A stretch of 64,000 nt of DNA from Neurospora intermedia (taxonomy: Eukaryota; Ascomycota; Sordariomycetes; Sordariales; Sordariaceae): positions 4,588,001 to 4,652,000 of the forward strand of contig BTPP01000002.1 of NCBI GenBank assembly GCA_037102815.1, read 5' to 3'. The notes below the pieces were generated by a model. It saw only the letters and a program-made list of their open reading frames with translations. It searched no databases and was not told the origin of the DNA. This document shows, piece by piece, positions 45,253 to 57,200 of the stretch. Numbering within the stretch: position 1 is the first letter of the stretch; each line of letters opens with the position of its first letter. Position numbers and translations under genes: made by a program.

Positions 45253-47313
45253 CTTGTCTTTCGCACCTCCTGGGGCTATTTGATATCGATATCGATCGGT
45301 GGCTAGGCCAAGTTATCAAAATTTCGGTGGTTGAATCCTGACACTGGTTCGCGTATCACAACAAAATTCGGGTTGTTGGTTGAAGACGGAGAGCCCGAAC
45401 TGTAATATCAGCTCTTATTCAAACAAAGAGCAAGCTGCACGGCAACCTACCGTCCAGCCCTTCTTATTCTATTCTTTTTCTTCATACCTTCAGCCCGCAG
45501 CACTGTAATCTCCTCATTGTCAAGCCACTCATAGCGCCAATTGGTTGCCTCCCCTCCCGCCTTTCGATTTCGGGCACACACCGTAGTGTAACGTGAGGGA
45601 TGACTCTACCCTTCTGCACCCCCTGCTGTCCGGTTTTGGCTAGATAATGGTTGCGAAAGGGGGGGCCATGAAGAGTGACGGCAGTACAAAGCCTACAATG
45701 CCATACTGGCGAGCGCTCTGCGTGGTAGACGTGGGTGGTTTAGGTAACACAACCAGGAGAAAAAAAGCTGCGATTCGTGGAGGAGAGCGCCAAGTCGTTT
45801 GAAACTTCCGGTCTCGCCTGGGAGCTGAAAGAGGTCCCCTGTTGCACAACGCCGATAGTTTTTCCCTGCAGCACCTCTTTCGGTTTTCGGATGGGATCTT
45901 CTTTGTGGATGATCTTGTGAGTATCTTCTTCCCCTCTGTGATAGAGCAGCCCGCATTAGCTTAAGATGATGGAAGATCAAAGGTGACTTGGGCATTGGCA
46001 ATTTGCCAACGTGACTTCCAGATTGCCTGATTCTGTGGTATATATTCTTGTAACATTCATCCCAAGCCGAGAAGGCCGAAGTGAACTGAGGACGACGGCA
46101 GAAACCATTGTGGGAAGCGTTAAAAGAATTGGCACACGGGGTCCTCAACCCCTCGAAGTGTCAAGTGTGTGTGTGTGTGAGTGATGTGGTATCCTCGCAG
46201 TTGGGCATTTGTGTTCTTTGGAGCACCCACATCCATCTTTGGCGTTTTCACATACCGCTGATTGGGCGGCTGGTGTTGAAAGGGAATAAAAATAGCATCG
46301 TCAAACGGCCTGCCATCAATATCCCAATCACACAACATGGGGAATGTTGCAAAGGTGCAACTTAAGCGAAGTCTGCGGCTGAGACTAGCGGCGACATGGA
46401 GACAGCAACGTGATGACGTGCACTAGTAGCTCTGGGTTGAGCTGGCACTTGGTGTAGTTAGGTTTTGGCAACTTCTGTTAGTAACTCTCCATTGTTTCTT
46501 CACCAGTAGTAACACCGTTTAAGCTGCGTTAACAATGAGCTAGTCGAGGCCGGGGATCCGCGATAAGACGGGCGAATTTAGCACCGGCAGATAGATATTC
46601 GACCCCTCTCATCTTCTTCGTCCGAATAGTTGCATACATTGGAGGAGGAACCCAACATCAGGTTCGGCTCGTAGGGGGGTCACCAGTAATCAGTTCATGA
46701 GCTGTCAGGGACAGATAAGCCATACTTTTGACGCTCCACGTGGGGAGAAACCGCTCTTTCGTAGAAACCAACTAACAAACGAAGGGGCGATACAAAGGCT
46801 CATCAAGCGCATCCATATAAGTCTCCATTGAACTTCCGTCGAGGTGTCTTGAATACGTTCTTTTCAAAGTTTGCGAATGCCTTCGTCGTCGAACGAGAAT
46901 TCAAATGATGCGGCGTGATCCCTCGCCTCCAACCCTAACCCGGCACAATATGAGCGGGCATCTTCCCCGCAAAAATGTTGGCGATGACTTCATCACAGCC
47001 AGGTAATGTGGGGCCAAAAGCCGTAGAGGTTCCCGTCACTTTTTACAAGCGATACACCAATCACGAAAGTGTCTCTCTTGGAGCTTCTGAGTTCAGTCAT
47101 TAATTAAATCATCGAGATCAAGGGACATATGTCCCCATCGAACGATTGTCGGCGCGTACTTTCGCAGTATTATCCAACCTCCGCGCCTGTTTGCGACGGT
47201 TACAGAAACACGCAACGAAAGCATTCCCTAATCTATGTAGTACAGTCACGATAATAGATCGCAACTACAACAAACATTCCTCACCCAACACCAAGACGAA
47301 GCCAACCGCAACC
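45253..47313. other. intergenic between divergent genes
   Basis: Upstream region shared by the MARVEL-type gene (minus) and the small membrane-protein gene (plus). A GT microsatellite lies at 46167-46178. Near 45286-45297 there is a GATATCGATATCGAT repeat. No gene is supported. Confidence 0.5.
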
Positions 47314-47905
47314 ATGTCCGGTCCTGGTCGAAGCACCACTCCTGGTCGGGTGACCTCTTCTCTCCCCATCAGCTCCGTAATCTTCTATGGCCTGGGCGCC
47401 GGTCTCGTTGGCGTCACCATGTACGCACTTACACTCTCTTCCCGCCTCAGCTTCCGTTAACATTTACCAAAGACACATCTCTCCCCCTACCAACTCAAAC
47501 TAACCGTTTCCCAAATTCAGGATGACTCTTGCCGAAAAGTCCGAACAACTCTTGACCTCTCGTCCCAATTCATACGTACCCGCGCGCACCCTCGAACGGC
47601 TCATCTCCGTGCGCGCCTCGACCGACACGCAGCTCTGGGGACTCAACATGGCGATGCACTACGGACAGGGAGCAGCGGCGGGCGTGATTCGGGCGCTGAT
47701 GAGCTGGAACGGGATCCGGGGCCCATTTGCCGACCTGATCTTTGTCGGGGTCCGCTTACTGATTGACCAGACGCTGGAGAACTGGACGGGTGTGGGCGCG
47801 CCGCCGTGGACGTGGCCGGTCGACGAGCAAATACTTGATATTCTGCACAAGACGATATTCGCGGTGACGACCGGGTGGGCGGTTGATCGGTGGTTGGTTA
47901 CTTGA
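47314..47905 (+). CDS. conserved-looking hypothetical membrane protein
   Basis: Two exons, 47314-47420 and 47521-47905, with a 100-nt intron (GTACGC, branch CTAAC, TTCAG), give 163 residues. Without splicing the first frame stops at 47458-47460. The start in GCAACCATGTCC has good context. Further upstream frames lack it. One hydrophobic stretch (SSVIFYGLGAGLVGVTMMTLA, about 20-40) and a second near the middle (PFADLIFVGVRLLI) suggest membrane association. Amphipathic segments with WTGVGAPPWTWPVDEQ follow. I do not recognise the family. Confidence 0.65.
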
Positions 47906-48202
47906 GGAGAGGGTTGGAGGTGAAAAGAGGTATGTATGTTCTTATTTAAGTGGGATAGTTGAGTTTGGTATGGTTTTGATTATTGATGAATGATGCGGAA
48001 TTAAGAAGACATGATAACAGCTCATTGTACTAATGGCAATGCCTGGCTAGAACGTGAGTATGAACACGAAAACGAACAACAGAAAGATGATTCAAACCAA
48101 AAAGCAAGAGGCACCCGAGTCAAGCTAGGAATTGGTATGATGGAATATGCAAAACGCAAAAAGAAAATCACATATGCTAAAGGCGGAAAAGAAAAAATTG
48201 CC
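47906..48202. other. intergenic
   Basis: 3' region of the hypothetical gene. A-rich, with no gene seen. Confidence 0.4.
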
Positions 48203-48207
48203 AAAAA
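48203..48207 (-). terminator. pol III terminator of tRNA-Asn
   Basis: T5 on the minus strand 11 nt beyond the tRNA, followed by a T6 run. Confidence 0.6.
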
Positions 48208-48218
48208 GATATCTTTTG

Positions 48219-48292
48219 CTCCCTCGGTAAGGATCGAACTTACAGCCTCCAGATTAACAGTCTGACGCGCTAGCCAATTGCGCCACGAGGGA
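48219..48292 (-). tRNA. tRNA-Asn (anticodon GTT)
   Basis: Minus strand: acceptor TCCCTCG pairs with CGAGGGA, discriminator G. The D arm is GCGCAATTGGCTAGCGC. The anticodon stem CAGAC/TCTGG (one mismatch-type pair) encloses TGTTAA with anticodon GTT. The T loop is TTCGATC. It matches eukaryotic tRNA-Asn closely; no intron. Confidence 0.96.
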
Positions 48293-48611
48293 TCAATTGT
48301 TGCAGAGGAATCTCACTCAAGTCATTACATAGTCAGTTCTTTGCAATAGTAGCTTACGGGGTACGTATGTACACTTCGGCTGCGCATGGCTTCAGTTCAC
48401 CAAAACACGGTAGCAAATGACCAGAACCACCTAACTCGAGAGAGGGTCTAACCAGGAAGAAATATCTTGATGTATTGCTCATAAAAACTCATAGACTTCA
48501 TTCCATCATGATTTATGCCATACCCATATCCAAAAAACACATGCTATTCCCATGGTATCCAATGAATGGAAAAATTAAGAAGACCCAAAGAAGAAAACCC
48601 GATACCCCAGT
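48293..48611. other. intergenic
   Basis: 5' flank of tRNA-Asn and 3' flank of guanine deaminase. Nothing else is seen. Confidence 0.4.
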
Positions 48612-50195
48612 CTACTTCCTCTCATGCACCAACCTCCCCTTGACCCAAACTTTCCTCGTGTTCCTATCGTCGCCGCTATACAACCACTTGGCCACTTTAT
48701 TCGGCCAACTTTCCCACCCAAACACATCTACATTCCCTTCCTCCTCCTTTTCCTCACCTTCATACTCTCCATCCACCACATCCCTCCCCAGCCCAATCAA
48801 CTGCGCATCCCACTCCATGCCCACCTCAAACCCGCCCACCTTTCCTTTCATTCCTACTAGTTCCGCTCCTCCTTTTGTAGCCAGATACAGCACCTCTTCC
48901 ACCGTCAGCTTGGCCCTCTCCCTATCTATCCCGTCCTTATTCGCCTTATTGACCTTAGTCTCCTTCTCCGCATTGCCGTCTTTCCTCGTCTTGCCTTCCG
49001 TCTTCGCCTTACTCTCCTTCTCCCCCTCACTCTCCTTCTGCTCCTTATTCTCCTTCTCCGCCGGCGCACACCCCATAGCCACATGCCGGCTGACTAGCGC
49101 CGCCTGCCTCGCCATCTCCAACACTGATGGGCTATACCCGCCGCTCATATCCGTGCCCAAACCGACCTCGATACCGCGCTCCAGCAGCCACCTCACCCGC
49201 GCTGCGCCACTCGTAAGGGCGCTGTTGCTGCACGGGCAGTGACTAACCTTGCTTCCCCTTGCCTTGATGATCTGCACCTCCTCTTCCGACAGGTGCACGC
49301 CGTGCGCCAGGATGGTCTTGTCCGTCAGCAGGCCAAAGGTGTCGTACACGTGCGTGTAGGTATCCCCTTTCGCTCCGATCTTCTTGGCAGGGAACATTTC
49401 CTTCACCAGCGCAATCTCGCCTTCGTTCTCCGAGATGTGCGTTTGAACAGGAAGGCCCGTTTCGGCCGCTAGCTTGCCTAGTTCGGCCATCAGGGGCGCC
49501 GAGCACGAAGGCGCGAAGCGCGGGGTGATTACGGGGCGGACGATGGCGCCGGTCGGATCGATGGACTGGATGTAGGTGATCGATTCGCGGGTGGCGGCCA
49601 CAGAGTCAGCGGCCGAGGCGTCGCGGTAGTACTTCGGGGACAGCTGATCCATGCACACACGGCCGACGAGGGCGCGCTGACCGGCGCGCAGACACAGGTC
49701 GGCGAGCAAGTTGGTGGTAGTGACGTCTTTGGTGGCGTAGTAGGCGGCGCACGTCGTGCCATGGCTCAGGGTCTTGCGGATAACGCGGTTGTAAACGGTC
49801 CGGGCCTTGGCCGGATCCGAGAGCGAAGCCTCGAGCGGAAATGTGTAGGTCTCGAGCCAGTCAAGGAGAGTGGACTTGCCGAAGATACCAACATTGGGGT
49901 ACTGCGGGGCGTGCAGGTGAGTGTCGATGAAGCCGGGGAAGAAGAATTGGTTATGGGAAGCTAAGGAGGAGTGTATGGAAACGCTGTCCGGAGCCCAGCC
50001 CAGGCGTGGGAAAAGAGTGCTGGCGGCTTGGGAAAGATCATAGTCTCGCTCGATGGCAACAATGGTGCCATTCTGGTCAACGGCAACGGCCGTGTTGTGG
50101 AGATATTCGAGGTCGGTCAGGGTCTTGGGGTAAATAAAGGTGCCGTAGAAGAGCTGATTCCGGGTGGCCAGGGTTGTCTGTTCTTGAGAACCCAT
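48612..50195 (-). CDS. guanine deaminase
   Basis: A single exon of 527 residues from ATG 50195. An in-frame extension to 50249 is less likely, because MGSQEQ matches the usual short N-terminus. Amidohydrolase motifs occur in order: FPGFIDTHLHAPQYPN (metal-binding HxH), HISEN, ILAHGVHLSEEE, SHCPCSNSALTSG and GLGTDMSGGYSPS (metal-binding Asp). This set is diagnostic for guanine deaminase, a zinc enzyme converting guanine to xanthine in cytosolic purine salvage and nitrogen use. A Lys/Glu-rich low-complexity insert of about 50 residues sits between VAMGCAPAEKE and LTVEEVLYLATKGGAEL, likely a surface loop. Fungal homologues are usually shorter by about this amount. Confidence 0.93.
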   Translation of the reverse strand: MGSQEQTTLATRNQLFYGTFIYPKTLTDLEYLHNTAVAVDQNGTIVAIERDYDLSQAASTLFPRLGWAPDSVSIHSSLASHNQFFFPGFIDTHLHAPQYPNVGIFGKSTLLDWLETYTFPLEASLSDPAKARTVYNRVIRKTLSHGTTCAAYYATKDVTTTNLLADLCLRAGQRALVGRVCMDQLSPKYYRDASAADSVAATRESITYIQSIDPTGAIVRPVITPRFAPSCSAPLMAELGKLAAETGLPVQTHISENEGEIALVKEMFPAKKIGAKGDTYTHVYDTFGLLTDKTILAHGVHLSEEEVQIIKARGSKVSHCPCSNSALTSGAARVRWLLERGIEVGLGTDMSGGYSPSVLEMARQAALVSRHVAMGCAPAEKENKEQKESEGEKESKAKTEGKTRKDGNAEKETKVNKANKDGIDRERAKLTVEEVLYLATKGGAELVGMKGKVGGFEVGMEWDAQLIGLGRDVVDGEYEGEEKEEEGNVDVFGWESWPNKVAKWLYSGDDRNTRKVWVKGRLVHERK

Positions 50196-51447
50196 GATGT
50201 CTGTGTTGTATGTAGTATGAGAGGACCGATGTCTCTCAAACTTCCCCAAAATTTGTAGGTAGGTACCTTGCTGGGAAGTGAAGGATACAGATAAGGCACC
50301 TTGCGCTCAGACCCTCAATATGCTTGTTCGAGCCGTTCCCGTGCGGTTTTTCTGATGGATGAGACTTGGTCGAAGCAATTGCCAATGATGCCCTTATTAT
50401 GCGCGGCTGACAGAAAGAAGCCGGATTCTCGGTTTTGCACACGACGGGTCTGGCTCAAGTGAAGGCTGTAACGGTCTGACGATTAAGTAGATGCAAGTCG
50501 AACTCTGACAGGTGCGAGCTGCTGTGTGCGCTTTCATACAACGTGTCCTCTTTATTGCTTACATATAGCAATGAGAAATGGCATCAAACCCCCTAGTAGC
50601 CAGGAATGAAAGAACAAAAGGTCGGGGAGCAGATGATTTTTATAGGTCTGTCTTAGCCGTCGGAAACAACAGGCTGCTTGGTGGTGATAAGAGCGTCAAA
50701 TGGCTATTACCCCTACCGAGCCATATCACCAATCAACATCGATTAAAGCCGAAACAATTACCATGCCGATTCTCTTGCTTCTTTACATACCCGCCTACCG
50801 CCGATACGCGATAGGTTATCGAGTATATCGGTGGATCCGGTCCCTGGATTTCTGTCTTTAAAGTGCGGTCAGCGCCGGCTGCCGATCCGAGCCTACCAAC
50901 GGTTGCTGGTGAGTCCAACCACTCGGAGATCATCGGATTTTGGCACTCATCCCCTGAACTTTCTGTTCAGCGTCACTTGCCCGATTGCGACCTGATTGAT
51001 CAATCTGATTGGCCAATCTGACGGAACATGTCAAGACGTTCTGCCATGACGTCTTGATAAGCCCAAGATAAACACCAAACAGCGAGAGCCAAAATCGCGG
51101 CTTGGTAACAGCGTTCGAGGCCAAATGGTCATAGTCTCTCCTAATCTTGTTCTTGTGAATGGCGTTGTCTTTGTTACCTCATCTATTTTCCCGCTCCTTC
51201 AGACTTTCGATACCATTTAGCTAAATCAGCCATCTAAAATATACGCCCGGCCGCCGAAAAATGCTGGCAAAATATAACATATTTTATAACTCCTGTAATC
51301 CACCACTTCTTCCCTTCCGTCCAAATAACCGCCAAGTTCATGGATGCTGAATAGTGATATGCGGCGGATAAAAGCCACTGAAACCAAAGGATATGTAAGC
51401 ATCTAAACCAGTTCCCATTGCTCATCGCTTTCGTTTGTTCTCTTCTT
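50196..51447. other. upstream of guanine deaminase, 3' of FAS alpha
   Basis: Promoter side of guanine deaminase. It contains a CCAAT box (51013-51017) and a palindrome with a CRE-like core (51031-51057). No gene is supported. Confidence 0.5.
51031..51057. promoter_or_regulatory. 9-bp inverted repeat with CRE-like TGACGTC
   Basis: TCAAGACGT (51031-51039) and ACGTCTTGA (51049-51057) are perfect inverted repeats. TGACGTC at 51047-51053 matches a bZIP/CRE-type core, and a CCAAT box lies just upstream. It is about 850 bp from the guanine deaminase start, so the target is uncertain. Confidence 0.35.
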
Positions 51448-54400
51448 CTAGAAGTGAGCCGTAGCAATGGCAACAGCATGGCTGTCAGAATAGGACAGCG
51501 TCACGTTGACCTTGGAAACGCCAGCCTTATTCGCGGCCTCCAAAGCAGCACCATGCAACTATGAACATGTTAGCAACTGATTCTAATGACCAAAAACAAA
51601 AACAAAAAAAGAGACACGTACCTTCACAACGGGACCCCCGTTGCTATCTGAGAGAATCTCAATGTCCTTCAGGGATGCACCAGCACCCTGGCCGGTGACA
51701 CCAAGGGACTTAAAGACGGCCTCCTTCGCGCTCCAGCGACCAGCAAACGACTTCTGCGGCGACCGACCAGTGCTAGGAGCCTTGCAGTACTGGAGCTCAG
51801 CCTCGGTGAAGTTGCGTTCCAAGAAGGTTTCATTGTCGATGTTGATGGAGGAAATTTCCTCGAGATCGAAGCCAACACGGGTGTTGCTGTTCTTGAGACG
51901 GTTTGCAGCACGGGCAACAGTCGACTCAAGAGATTCCTCGCTCTTCTTCTGCAGCTTCTTCGCCGGCTCCAACTCCATGAAGTTGGCGGGATACGTGAGC
52001 TGGCCGGTCTTCTTGTCCTCGGTAACGCGGGCCTTGGGGTTAAGGAGAACCGATTGGAGCTGGTCATCAGAGTAGGGAGATTTATCCTTGGCAACGAACA
52101 GGGTGTTGTTGATAAGGCCGTTGTGGAAGAAGCGGTAGGTCTTCTTCTGGCGAGCCTCCACCTTGGTGCGGTAAGCGTTGAATACCTCCTCATCAAGAGT
52201 GGCATAAAGATACTTGGGATGGACACCAATGGCCTGAGCACCCTTCTGGCCGAAACCGAACGATGTAACGGAGAAGGCCTTGACACCATCAGTCTGGATA
52301 CTCTTGCTAGGGTAAACAATGTAGTCAAACTCCTCCATGACAGCGTCGACGTTGTCGGCGTTGCGGTTGCCGGGGACAAGGCCACTGTTGAGCACTTGCA
52401 AACAGCCGTTCATCATCCAGGCACCAGCAGCACCCTTGGGATGACCAGTGAGATACTTCTGGAAAATGCCGAGCACAGCATTGCCCTTCTTGCGGCCAAG
52501 ATGACGGAGCTGCTGGCAGATGACAGACGACTCATTCTTGTCGTTGGCCTTGGTGGAAGTACCGTGGAAAGAGGCGACGTCAAGATCGTCAATAGTGAGG
52601 CCCCAAGTAGCGAGGGCACCACGAAGGGGAGCAATCGTAGCATCACCCTTCCAGAAGTTGTTGCCGTAGCTGCGGAGAACTTCCTTGACCTGTCTTTCGG
52701 CCTCCTCTTCAATGTGTTGGGTTCTGTGGCGGGCATAGTCGTCAATCTCCTTCTGCGGCCTGCCTTCGGCCTTGAGGGCCTCGATCTCATCGGCGAGATA
52801 CTCAAGCTCTTCCTCCTTCTCGTTCTCAAGCTGCTTCTTCCGGCGCTCAATCTGGCGACGTCTGTACTTGATATCGAGCAGGGGCGAGGGGAGGCTACCC
52901 TGGCGCTCGCGAGCAGTAGTAAGAACACCCTTGCCGGGCGCAGGGACGGAGCGACCAATCTTGTCGGAAGCGGTGGTGGTCAAAGCAAGGACACCATAGA
53001 TGGGGACGCCCATGTCCAAAGCAAGCTTGGCAGTCATGATGACCTGAACACCGCTACCCTGCGACTCCATGAAGCCATTTCTCGTGGTGGTAGTGGGCCT
53101 GGACATCTCCTTGGGCGTGCGACCATGGGCAAACTCATCAACAGCGTTGCTGGTAGCCTTCATGTTGGCGAACTCATACGAGCCCTCCTCGCCAAAGTCA
53201 TCGAAGCCACCAACGAAGCACACGCGGGCCTTGCCTTCCATAATGGTCTCGTAGCCAATGTCGATAGACTCGACAGCGGTGGCGCAAGCACCGACCGGCG
53301 TCTTGATGGGTCCAGAAGACGAGATCAAGAGCATGTTTACCCACGCGGCCATGGTGTTGATGAAGGACTCTTGAAGAATATCGTTCTGGACAGGCTTATC
53401 AAGGTATCTGTCGCGGTGCATGTTACGGAGTGCAGTTGCACCACCCATACCAGAACCGACGCAGTTGCCCACTTCGGAGACATGGACGTACTTGTAGAAC
53501 TCATACGGGTCGGTAATACCAGACGAGAGAAGAGCCTCCACAGTAGACACAAGGACGAAGAGAGCGACGGGATCAACCTGAGAAATGATGTCGTCGGGGA
53601 TACCGTAACGCTTGGCGTCCCAGCCAGTAGGGATCTGGCCAGCGACCAGACGATCGAAGCGCAGAGCCTTGGGGATCCAGAGCGAGGCACCCTTCTTCAG
53701 ACGGACAGTGTACTGACCAGTTTCGGGAATCTCAAAGATGTCGACCTTATCGCCATGCTCTCTCTTAAACTCCTCAGCGGTGTCCTTGGTGGCCTCGAAA
53801 GGATCGAGATCCTCCTCAATGACAACCTCATGGAGAAGCTGCTTCTTGTTGGGATCGTAACCGTCGAATAGCTCGGGCTCGATCAGACGGATACCAGCGT
53901 GTTCAAGGATGTACTTCTCGTACTTGGGCTTGATGTCCTTGTCGTCAACGGGCTCGCCAGTCTTGGCATCAACCCAGCCAGAGTAGGGCTTGCCCTTGAT
54001 AGGACCGTTATGGTTCTTGATGAGACCCATGATCCAGGCCATCTCAATGCAGCCCTCAAGCGAGAACTCACCATAGGCCTCCATCTCCCAGCGGGTTCTG
54101 GAGTTACCCCAGGGGCCAACCTCAGCGAAACCAGTGACAACAACGACCTTCTCCAGATCAACCATACCCTTAAGGGTGTCGTTAAGAGGAGCAACATCGG
54201 ACTTCCAGTCAGGCAAGGTCGGGAAGTCAAATTTGATGTTGGCACGGGGCTCGATGACCTTCTTCTTGTACAGAGCCTCGGAGTCCTCGCCATTGACGAT
54301 CTTGTTCTCAATAGCAGTCTCCTTGGTGACGGCCTTGCGAATATCGCTGGTCTCCATAAGGTTCTTGCGCTGACTAGTCATGGTCTCGTTCAAGTTGGTG

Positions 54401-57168
54401 ATGAACTGAAGACCGCCGTTCAGATCAGCGAAGACAGGCTCGTTCTGGCACAAGTCGACAATAGTAGGCGACATGAGGCCAAGCAAGTTGAAGGCCATCT
54501 CCTGCTGGGAGAAGGTGCGGACACCAAAGTTCTCAACACCCTCAGCAACCAGGTTGTTGCCAGACATGAGGCCGGTACCACGAGTCCAACCAATGATGGC
54601 ACCGCAGATAGTGAGGTAGTTGGCCCAGTCCTCAGCATGCCACCTGTTGAAGAGAGTCTCGAGGCCGAGCTTGGACTCGGAGTAGAGACCATCGCTACCA
54701 AAGGTACCGTGGTTGGGAGAGAGCGGGAGGATGACCTGGGCGGGACGAGTTTCGAAACCGCGGTTGGCCTTCTGGGCCTTGACACTGCCAAGGAGGCGGA
54801 TGAGGTTGGTCAACATGATGCGGTGAGCCAACTCGGACTTGGAGTCAATGCCATCAATCTGGCGACCCTGCTCAGAGATGGCGGCGAAGGGAACAATGTA
54901 GTCAAGATCCCAACCGAGACCAGCCTTGGTGTCGTAGATGTAGTCGACCAAGGCGTTGATGTCCTGCACGCTACCCTGGTTAAAGGGAACCACAACGAGC
55001 TGAGAGCCACGAGAGCCAAATCTGGCATACATAGACTGGTAGTACTCGGTAACTTCACGCGAGAAACGGCTGGTCGTGACGATGACCTTGGCACCACCGC
55101 TGATAAGACCCTGAAGAACCTCGGCACCGATGGAACCGGCGCCCGCACCAGTCATGAGCACGTACTTGTTGGCGAAGGTAACGCCATTCTTGGCCGCCTG
55201 CTCCAAGCAGTCAAGGTAGAGGCCGGTGAGCTTCTTGCTGTAATCCCAGCCGTGCTCGGACTTCTTGCGCAGGTGGAGGAAGGGAATTGTCTCGGTCTTG
55301 CCCTTGGACTTGGACGACGACTTGGACAAGACGCTGCTGACCTTGCTGGACTCCTTGGGCATAATCTGGCTTTCGTTCATGCTCAGAGACCTGATGATGT
55401 CGCCATACAGAGACTTGATCTCGAGCTGAGAGTTCTTGGAGAGCTTGTGCTGCTGCTTAATCAGCTTGTAAATGCGAGCAAGATCATTCTCAACCTTGGT
55501 ACGGTTGCTGTATTCAGAGATCTTGCCACCCTCGGCCATCTGCTGTACGTAATGCTCAAGCTTGCGGCAGCTTGCACGAGGAATCTCCTCGTACTTGATG
55601 TTGCCACGAGCGTCAATGGTGGTACGGGGGCCGGTAGGGACGGCAACATCCTTGTAGACAGGGTCAACGTTGAGAACTTCCTTACAGTTCTCAATGAGCT
55701 GATAGCCCAACTCCTTGGCAAGCTGATACGTCTCTCCGCGCTCCGTAGGGCAGTTGTCGATGTGGTATTGCATGAACTCGAGGAGGGTGGGATTAGAGCG
55801 GTTCATGATGCGGATGCACTGGCTGACAATCTCGCGATCAACGGCCTTCAGCCTGCCGAAGATGATATCATAGTACATGCTGAGGGCATCCTGGCGAGCC
55901 CAGTTCCAGGAAGAATCGTACACACGAGCTTTGAGGGAGCTAAAGACAGGTTCAATGCCGGCAGCGTAGAAATCGCCGTGCTCGGCCATCCAGAGATCCA
56001 GCTGTGACTGCAGGACCTTGGAAGATTCCTGAGACGCCTGGAAAGCCTTGTCTCCGGCGCGGATATCGATCTTGAGATATCTGGCGATAAGCTCCAATTG
56101 TTGCTTGAACATAGCCTTCTGGTCGCTGGTAAGGGCCTCAATGGCTGCAGGATCCATCATCATGCCGCCTCCGCCTCCGGCAGCAGGGCCAGCCGCGGCC
56201 GCGGTGGACAAGCTGATGCCAGCATGCGAGGCATACTTTTGAGAAATATCATCTAGATAAGCCTTCGCTTCGGCCTCGGAGCCAAGACGAGCTGGAGGCT
56301 CCATAGTGATGGCGAGCAGAAGCGCACCGTCTTGACGGCCAGAACCGAGGCCCCACCTTGTCTCAAGATATTTGCGTGCTGATGTGATGTTGAAGCCACC
56401 GGGCATCTTGGACGAAATAAGACGAGCGATAAGACCCTGGGTTGTCTTGCCTAGGTTACCATCGAAGGTAGCCTGCATAGCAGCACCCAGCTCATCGAGG
56501 GGCGTGTCTTCAGGCTTCTCCGGTGTGGATCCGAACTCTTTGCCTAGATCACCAAGAATTTCGTTTTGTAGAGTGGACTTGCCTGTACGCAAACTCTGTC
56601 AGTCATTGTCATGTCGGCCAGTAACAAAATGTGGTATAATCTCACCTCCTACCAAATCCTTGATAGCCTTGCTCAAAGGAATCTCTGCAAAGGGCTTCTT
56701 GAGCTTCTGGGCGATCAACGACCTGACAATGTCAAGAGCGGGAACTGGGGCATCGGGAACTGAAGCCGCGGGGCCAGCACTCGGGGGCGGAGGAGCAGCA
56801 GCGGCAGCAGCCGGAGCAGCAGCGGCAGCGGGAGTGGGAGCAGCAGATGATGAGCTAGCCGCAACCGGCTCAGGCTCTTCCTCCACAGGGTCTACATCGT
56901 AGTAAATCTCCTTTGCGTCCTTGTTGTAGCAAAGAATCTGTCTCTGGATTGACTTGGCAGCGTCGAATGCTTCGTACTTGGAGGCGAGCGTCCTCCTGGC
57001 CATACCACCGAGGGTGTCGGCGGGACCAATCTCGACAACCCGCTCGGCTGTCTTCTCCGCGAGGAAGACATCTTGCGTCTCAATCCATCTCACGGGAGAG
57101 GCGAATTGGTAAGCAAGGAGCTCGACGAGTAGGGTGTGGGCGAGCTCTTGCTCAAGTTCGGGACGCAT
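51448..57168 (-). CDS. fas2: fatty acid synthase alpha subunit (FAS2)
   Basis: Three exons, 56646-57168, 51622-56582 and 51448-51558, with 63-nt introns, give 1864 residues, close to the yeast alpha subunit (1887). Order of parts: N-terminal fragment [14 protein letters not shown]; Ala/Pro-rich linker; acyl carrier protein, whose phosphopantetheine serine is in [12 protein letters not shown] (Ser177); ketoreductase ([17 protein letters not shown]); ketosynthase with Cys in GACATAVES and His in [11 protein letters not shown] and [10 protein letters not shown]; and a C-terminal phosphopantetheinyl transferase ([24 protein letters not shown]). Intron 1 splits codon 175, two residues before the pantetheine serine. 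Intron 2 lies in the transferase. The last exon ([13 protein letters not shown]...) completes it. Six alpha and six beta subunits form the cytosolic 2.6-MDa synthase making palmitate/stearate-CoA. The beta subunit is divergently encoded 4 kb away. Confidence 0.98.
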
Positions 57169-57194
57169 CTTGGCGGTTTGATGGGGTATAGTCT

Positions 57195-57200
57195 CCGAGG
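57195..57200. promoter_or_regulatory. CCGAGG (CCTCGG) site near FAS alpha start
   Basis: CCTCGG is the core recognised by the fatty-acid-responsive regulators FarA/FarB/Ctf1 in Aspergillus and Fusarium. A single copy 27 bp upstream of the FAS alpha ATG could be chance. Confidence 0.25.

Noticed and set aside
52054-56007. Very long antisense frames (about 605 and 702 codons) opposite FAS alpha
   Set aside because: They mirror the codon bias of the real gene, cross no splice logic and show no family motif. The minus-strand FAS alpha reading is certain.
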